Shown here piece after piece: positions 23,494 to 27,721 of a stretch of 27,721 nt of DNA. Each line of letters begins with the position of its first letter. Positions within the stretch are counted from its first letter, which is position 1. Both the position numbers and the translations under genes were made by a program. A model generated the notes under the pieces. The model worked only from the letters and a program-made list of their open reading frames with translations. It ran no database searches and was not told where the DNA came from. Source of the DNA: CALMFQ01 sp964495595 (GTDB lineage: Bacteria; Pseudomonadota; Gammaproteobacteria; Burkholderiales; SCOH01); contig CAZBWH010000039.1 of NCBI GenBank assembly GCA_964495595.1, forward strand, positions 1 to 27,721, given 5' to 3'.

Positions 23494-23940
23494 TCAAGCC
23501 GCACGTTTCCCAAGCAAGCGCTGTTTCAGCATGGTAAGACTTGGCGGCTCAAGGGAATCAAGCAGGTTTTTCACCGTCAGCCCGAGCTCGGTGTCACCCT
23601 CGATCAATAGTTTTCGGTTGAAAAACAGGGTATCCGGATCTTCTTCGCGCCGGATCAGCTTGAAATAATCCGCCAGATTGGCAGCAAAGCGTAGGTCGGT
23701 CGGCTGTGTACGCAACAACGGCTTGAAGCGCCCCTGCTCGTAGCGAAAACGAACTTGCATACCGACATCCTGCACATCAATGGTAAAAGTACGCCCTTCC
23801 AGCAGCGTTAGGACAGCTGGCAACAATTCCAGTCTGGCGGCGACATTCAACGCCAAGCTGGCAGGAATCCCGTGCGGCCATTGCGGCAACTTGCCGATCA
23901 CCCGACCCAGCGCGGGCGGAAACAGAAAATCAAGACTCAT
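23494..23940 (-). CDS. ubiT: UbiT, SCP2-domain protein of O2-independent ubiquinone synthesis
   Basis: A 148-residue soluble protein of the SCP2 sterol-carrier type (UbiT, formerly YhbT), which binds lipids and serves anaerobic ubiquinone synthesis in E. coli. The sequence shows the SCP2 core (FTIDVQDVGMQVRFRYEQG) and the C-terminal LLIEGDTELGLTVKNLLDSL. I chose the ATG at 23940, which overlaps the ubiV stop in an ATGA arrangement; the frame is open further upstream but only within ubiV. It is the third gene of the minus-strand ubiUVT cluster. Confidence 0.9.
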   Translation of the reverse strand: MSLDFLFPPALGRVIGKLPQWPHGIPASLALNVAARLELLPAVLTLLEGRTFTIDVQDVGMQVRFRYEQGRFKPLLRTQPTDLRFAANLADYFKLIRREEDPDTLFFNRKLLIEGDTELGLTVKNLLDSLEPPSLTMLKQRLLGKRAA

Positions 23941-24827
23941 CTTACTCGCTCCAGATAACTCGACTCGATGCCCGGCTTGCCAAACCAGTAGCCATCGCAC
24001 CCACCAACCGGCATCAACGATTCAAGCGCAGCAGCCGGCTGCCCCTTCAGTGTAGCTGAAAACGCTTCAACCACTTCTCGCATCCTGCTGCCTTGCGGGC
24101 TGAGCCGGACAATATCCACGCCAGACGGCTGCAATTCCGGCAGCAGCGGCAGGAGATTATAGGTTTGTGCCGACTGGGTCTGAATGCCGTTGATTGCCAG
24201 AAAAGGAACCGCCTCCCGGGTTCTCAACGTGATGCCGTCCGGGTCATCCATGCAGCGGAACTGGCAATCATCCTTGCTGAGATTGTAATGGCGTGCAGTA
24301 AAACAACGGGCCGAGAAAGCCAAGGGCAAACGGCCGTAAGCAAACAATTCGGTTTCCATGCCAGCCGGCCGGCTGGCCTGCATTTCCTGCAGCAATTCGC
24401 GGCTGGCCTCGACAGCGGGCAACCAACGCACCGCTCCCTGCTCGGCGAACAATTGCAAGGCCGCCGAATTGTAGATATTCAGATGGGGGCCCGCCACGAA
24501 GCGCACTGCGGCTTCACGCAACAGCTTGACCGCACCAAGGTCGTTTGCCTCGACCAGAAACTCGCCGTTATTGACGATCTTGCGCAGCGCCTTCAAATCC
24601 GATTCTGATTCGAGCAGGGCCTGCGTCGAGAGAACGACCTGTTTGCCAGCCTGTTGCAGATCACGCGCAAGGCTCATCCAGTCATCAAAACGCAAGTTAT
24701 GGCGGCGCGAGCAAACGACCTCGCCCAGATAGATCACATCGACCGGGGCATCGGCCATTTCAGCATAAAACTGCAGCAACTGCTGCTTTGGCCAATAATA
24801 CAACACAGGCCCGAGCGAGATTTTCAT
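23937..24827 (-). CDS. ubiV: UbiV, U32-family Fe-S protein of O2-independent ubiquinone hydroxylation
   Basis: A 296-residue protein of the U32 peptidase-like family. It carries the four Cys expected of UbiV [4Fe-4S] proteins: Cys39 (LGEVVCSRRH), then Cys175, Cys188 and Cys192 (SARCFTARH and DDCQFRC). With UbiU it forms a complex for ring hydroxylation of ubiquinone precursors without oxygen. I chose the ATG at 24827 because GGAAG lies 8 bases upstream and the ubiU stop is 5 bases upstream; an alternative ATG at 24842 overlaps ubiU. It overlaps ubiT by ATGA. Confidence 0.93.
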   Translation of the reverse strand: MKISLGPVLYYWPKQQLLQFYAEMADAPVDVIYLGEVVCSRRHNLRFDDWMSLARDLQQAGKQVVLSTQALLESESDLKALRKIVNNGEFLVEANDLGAVKLLREAAVRFVAGPHLNIYNSAALQLFAEQGAVRWLPAVEASRELLQEMQASRPAGMETELFAYGRLPLAFSARCFTARHYNLSKDDCQFRCMDDPDGITLRTREAVPFLAINGIQTQSAQTYNLLPLLPELQPSGVDIVRLSPQGSRMREVVEAFSATLKGQPAAALESLMPVGGCDGYWFGKPGIESSYLERVR

Positions 24828-24832
24828 AGCAT

Positions 24833-25836
24833 TTACTTCCATGGCCGGTTATAGGCACCCAATGTCGCCTGATGGCCTTCGGCGACCTTGTTCAATTCAG
24901 CACTCCAGGCAGGCTTGACCGTATATCGCTGATGGTCTGCAAGACAACTGTCGATAGCCGCCCGCAGGGTCTTGGTTACCTGGCCGACGTATGCCGGGCT
25001 GCGCTGCCGGCCTTCAACCTTAATAGCGGCCACTCCGATGTCGAACAACTGAGGCAGAACCGACAGAACATTCAGGCTGGTCGGCTCCTCCAGTGCATAG
25101 TACGTTTCGTCGTTGACATCGAAACGCCCCTTGCACAAGGTTGGGTAGCCGGCATTTTCATCATCACTGTAGCGGTCGATCAAAACACCGTTGAGGCGGC
25201 TTTCCAGTCCTTGCGGCCCCTTGTGCCAGCGCACGGCCTTGGCCGGGCTGCACACACCGTGCGTATTGGGTGATTCACCAGTAGCAAACGATGAAAGCAG
25301 ACAACGGCCCTCCACCATCACGCACAAGCTACCGAACCCGAACACCTCGATTTCGACAGGGGTATGCTTGNNNNNNNNNNAAGGGTCAGTACCCGCGGCA
25401 GCACGGCCCGCTGAACGCCGAACATCTCATGGCAGAAATTCACCGCCTCGTAATTGGTTGCCGACCCCTGCACCGACAAATGCAAGCGCAACTGGGGGTG
25501 CGTCCTCGCCGCATAAGCCAGCAACCCCATATCCGCAAGGATTACCGCATCAACGCCCAGTTCGGCGGCCCGGTCAACCGCCGCGCGCCACTTTGGCAGG
25601 CCGGCAGCCTGCGCGTAGGTATTGATCGCCATCAACACCTTGCGGCCGCGGGCATGCGCGTAGCGAATACCCTCGGCCGCGCTGGCCATGTCGAAATTCA
25701 AGCCGGAAAAATTACGCGCATTGGTCTCGTCCTTCAAACCGATGTAGACACAATCCGCACCATTATCCACCGCCGTCTTCAATGCCGGCAGCCCGCCGGC
25801 CGGACAGACCAGCTCGGGTTTCTGAAGGTTTCCCAT
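24833..25836 (-). CDS. ubiU: UbiU, U32-family Fe-S protein, interrupted by a sequence gap
   Basis: Read from the ATG at 25836 (MGNLQKPELVCPAGGLPALK) the U32 N-terminal half is intact up to LPRVLTL. It resumes in another frame after the ambiguous bases with KHTPVEIEVFGFGSLCVM and continues to TAA at 24833. Conserved UbiU Cys are present (GSLCVM, EGRCLLS, GVCSPAK, TLCKGRF), consistent with a [4Fe-4S] cluster. The frame break coincides exactly with ten Ns (25371-25380), so it is an assembly gap, not a pseudogene. It is the first gene of ubiUVT, divergent from nnrS over a perfect FNR-type site, as expected for an anaerobic function. Confidence 0.88.
25371..25380. other. Run of ten ambiguous bases (assembly gap)
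   Basis: Ten Ns lie inside ubiU. The flanking coding sequences align with the known family order RVLSIHQVKQLA-x-TPV: about seven residues are missing, and frame demands that the true gap length be 2 modulo 3. About 20 real bases are therefore expected; the ten Ns are a placeholder. Confidence 0.85.
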
Positions 25837-25899
25837 ACAACATCCACAATAATGGCCAATAGTGGCGGGCAAGGGTATCAGTCAAGCGGCGAAACGAAT

Positions 25900-25913
25900 T
25901 TGATTCGCATCAA
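25900..25913. promoter_or_regulatory. Perfect FNR/ANR-type operator
   Basis: TTGATTCGCATCAA is an exact match to the TTGAT-N4-ATCAA consensus of FNR/ANR regulators. It lies between the divergent ubiU (ATG at 25836) and nnrS (ATG at 25992). A weak -10 (GATACC on the minus strand, 25874-25879) would place the site near -41 for ubiU. For nnrS, TACACT at 25956-25961 would place it near -61. Those distances suit FNR activation; the promoters are inferred. Confidence 0.85.
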
Positions 25914-25991
25914 GAAGCTTTCAATCGTGACTGGCCCCCAGCCTCAGATTCGGATTACACTATTACCCGACAAAATCATTCAGGTATTAAC

Positions 25992-27212
25992 ATGGCTCTC
26001 AAGGGACTCTCCTGGCAAACCTTCAGCAGCGCGCCACACAGAATGATGTTCTTCGCCGGCATGAGCCAGGCGCTGATGGCTATGGTGTGGTGGGCCTACG
26101 ACCTTGCAGCCCGCTATAATCAGTGGCTGCCTTATGTCGACTGGAGCATACCGGCCCGGCATGCCCATCAGTTCCTGATGCTGTATGGCTTGTTTCCGCT
26201 GTTCTTTTTCGGATTCCTGATGACCGCCGGCCCACGCTGGCTGGAAATGCCCCCTCCTCCCAGATCGCTGTACGTCAGCGCCTTTTCCGGCATGACGGGT
26301 GGCATCCTGCTGTTTTACATCGGGCTTTTCACAGATAAGGCCTGGGTTCTGGCGGGCATCCTGCTATGGGTAGCCGGCATGCTGCGCGCCACGCTGTGGT
26401 GGGGCGAAACGATCCGCCGGTGCGGCAAGACCGACCTGGACCACCCGCGGGCCACGCTGTTCGCACTGATCGCAGCACTGCTGGGAGCGGTCAGCTTTGC
26501 AGCCGGCGAAATCAGCCACAATCCGATATGGAACCGGGTAGCCGTGGCAGCAGCCATCTGGTGGTGTGTGCTGCCGGTATTCATCAGCGTGGCACACCGC
26601 ATGATTCCTTTCTTTACCGGCAATGTCGTACGTCCCTACAAATACTGGCGACCCATCTGGCTATTGAGAGTCATGCTGGCCGCCAGCGTCGGACACGGCC
26701 TGCTGGACATGCTTGGCCAGCCGCAATGGACCTGGCTGATCGATCTGCCGGCTGCGGCCCTCGCGGCTTACGTATCGTGGCGCTGGGGGATCACCCGCAG
26801 CATGAAAGTCTGGATTCTGGCCATGCTGCACATCGGCTTTGCCTGGCTCAGCATCAGTCTGGCGGTACACGCAGCACACAGCCTGATGCTGAGTCTCGGA
26901 TTTGCCGGCCTTGGCCTGGTACCGCTGCATCTGTTGATGCTGGGATTTGTCGGCACCGTCCTGCTCGCCATGGCCACCCGCGTAACGCTGGGCCACTCTG
27001 GCCACCCCTTGCAGGCCGATCGCCCCACCTGGGTGCTGTTCTGGCTCTACCATACGGTCATCGCAACCCGTACCGCAGCCGAGTTACTGATGCCCGCCCC
27101 GGGCCATGGCTACATGCTGGCCGCACTGCTCTGGCTGGCCTGCCTGGGCTGGTGGTACAAGCGCTACGCAGTCATTTTCCTCACTCCCCGGGCTGACGGC
27201 GCCCCCGGCTAA
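25992..27212 (+). CDS. nnrS: NnrS family heme-copper membrane protein
   Basis: A 406-residue inner-membrane protein with about twelve hydrophobic helices. NnrS signatures are visible: AHQFLMLYGLFPLFFFGFL near the N-terminus (His for heme/copper), VAHRMIPFFTGN in the middle, and MATRVTLGHSGHPL near the C-terminus. The family is linked to nitric oxide and denitrification stress in Proteobacteria. The ATG at 25992 has a short AGG 8 bases upstream. It is divergent from ubiUVT across an FNR-type site, so expression at low oxygen is likely. The SirB2-type gene follows 20 bases later, so the two are probably one operon. Confidence 0.93.
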   Translation: MALKGLSWQTFSSAPHRMMFFAGMSQALMAMVWWAYDLAARYNQWLPYVDWSIPARHAHQFLMLYGLFPLFFFGFLMTAGPRWLEMPPPPRSLYVSAFSGMTGGILLFYIGLFTDKAWVLAGILLWVAGMLRATLWWGETIRRCGKTDLDHPRATLFALIAALLGAVSFAAGEISHNPIWNRVAVAAAIWWCVLPVFISVAHRMIPFFTGNVVRPYKYWRPIWLLRVMLAASVGHGLLDMLGQPQWTWLIDLPAAALAAYVSWRWGITRSMKVWILAMLHIGFAWLSISLAVHAAHSLMLSLGFAGLGLVPLHLLMLGFVGTVLLAMATRVTLGHSGHPLQADRPTWVLFWLYHTVIATRTAAELLMPAPGHGYMLAALLWLACLGWWYKRYAVIFLTPRADGAPG

Positions 27213-27232
27213 CCTCCAATCCAGGAGCCGTG

Positions 27233-27616
27233 ATGAGCTATCTTGCGATCAAACACCTACACATCAGTTGTGTCACGCTCAGTATCAGCCTGTTTTTCCT
27301 GCGAGGCGTGTGGGTATTGCGCGACTCGCCAGTCATGCAGCAACGCTGGGTTAAGATCGTCCCGCACCTGATCGACACAGCACTGCTCAGCAGCGCGCTG
27401 ACCCTGGCCTGGGTCAGCCAGCAGTGGCCATTCGAACAACCCTGGCTGACCGCCAAAGTGGTCGGCCTGCTGCTGTACGTCATCCTGGGCAGCATCGCAC
27501 TGAAGCGAGGCAAAACCAAAGCAGCCAAGGCCACCGCCTGGGTAATGGCGCTAGCCACGTTTGGCTACATTGTTGCCGTTGCTCTGATGCGCTCTGTGCA
27601 GCCTTGGTTACCTTGA
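27233..27616 (+). CDS. SirB2 family membrane protein
   Basis: A 127-residue inner-membrane protein with four helices. The N-terminal IKHLHISCVTLSISLFFLRG and the KIVPHLIDTALLSSALTL segment match the SirB2 family (invasion gene expression up-regulator family; function not established). I chose the ATG at 27233 because AGGAG (27223-27227) is 5 bases upstream; a GTG at 27230 is too close to that site. It follows nnrS by 20 bases, a pairing seen in betaproteobacteria as far as I know. The remaining 105 bases to the window end show no convincing gene. Confidence 0.85.
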   Translation: MSYLAIKHLHISCVTLSISLFFLRGVWVLRDSPVMQQRWVKIVPHLIDTALLSSALTLAWVSQQWPFEQPWLTAKVVGLLLYVILGSIALKRGKTKAAKATAWVMALATFGYIVAVALMRSVQPWLP

Positions 27617-27721
27617 CACAAGCCCGGCCAGCCACCCTGAAACAAGCGAACGAATCACCCAGAAACGGTCATATGACTTGCCACCGGGCAGGCTCTACGC
27701 ACAGCCCTCCCGCTCTCTCCT

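Noticed and set aside
25291..26046. Plus-strand ORF across the Ns and the ubiU/nnrS gap
   Set aside because: It reads through ambiguous bases and is antisense to ubiU; no recognisable product.
27617..27721. Possible gene at the right window edge
   Set aside because: All short frames are closed or lack a start and ribosome site within 105 bases; nothing can be supported.

Overview
The window looks like chromosomal DNA of a betaproteobacterium, probably of the Neisseriales/Chromobacteriaceae type. The evidence is a high-GC Gram-negative gene set, a DUF3460 gene (a family typical of Betaproteobacteria), a DUF2062 gene, a ubiU-ubiV-ubiT cluster next to an NnrS gene, and many Sec-exported or outer-membrane proteins. 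The genus cannot be fixed from the sequence alone.

Layout. (1) Positions 1-6091, minus strand: a peptide-type ABC importer operon in the order binding protein, exported M3 oligopeptidase, OppB-like permease, OppC-like permease, ATPase (cut by the window edge). (2) 6306-9005, minus: a P2A (calcium-type) P-type ATPase. (3) 9134-10803, plus: DUF3460 protein, a 92-residue unknown, a DUF2062 membrane protein and a small lipoprotein. (4) 10839-11549, minus: a low-molecular-weight tyrosine phosphatase with a duplicated start region, and a doubtful small ORF. (5) 11963-23400, plus: eleven co-directional genes, nearly all encoding exported or membrane proteins; this is the unusual part. (6) 23494-25836, minus: ubiT, ubiV and ubiU, with a sequencing gap inside ubiU. 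(7) 25992-27616, plus: NnrS and a SirB2-type membrane protein, divergent from ubiU across a perfect FNR-type box.

The 11.4-kb locus 11963-23400 appears to encode a CsgG-dependent (curli/Hfa-like) surface fibre system joined to a signalling and protease module. Block A has an outer-membrane beta-barrel protein, an exported TPR-CHAT (caspase-like) protein, a CHASE2-class III adenylate cyclase and a periplasmic FecR-domain protein. Block B is a single gene for a 179-residue secreted protein made almost wholly of 32-residue QSQAGGLLNKQ-type repeats; it has a highly-expressed style of codon use and ends in a strong terminator. Block C has a small Cys-pair exported protein, a CsgG-like pore protein fused to peptidoglycan-binding and DUF4384-like domains, a second small Cys-pair protein, a GIN/DUF2807 beta-helix protein, a second repeat protein (31-residue period) and an OmpA-type peptidoglycan anchor. 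A plausible model is that the CsgG-like pore exports the two repeat proteins as major and minor fibre subunits, the OmpA and peptidoglycan-binding domains anchor the machine, and the CHAT, cyclase and FecR proteins sense or regulate it. The family assignments rest on visible motifs; the joint function is inference.

The right flank suggests anaerobic life with nitrogen oxides: UbiU/V/T act in O2-independent ubiquinone synthesis, NnrS is linked to nitric oxide stress, and both face a shared FNR-type site.
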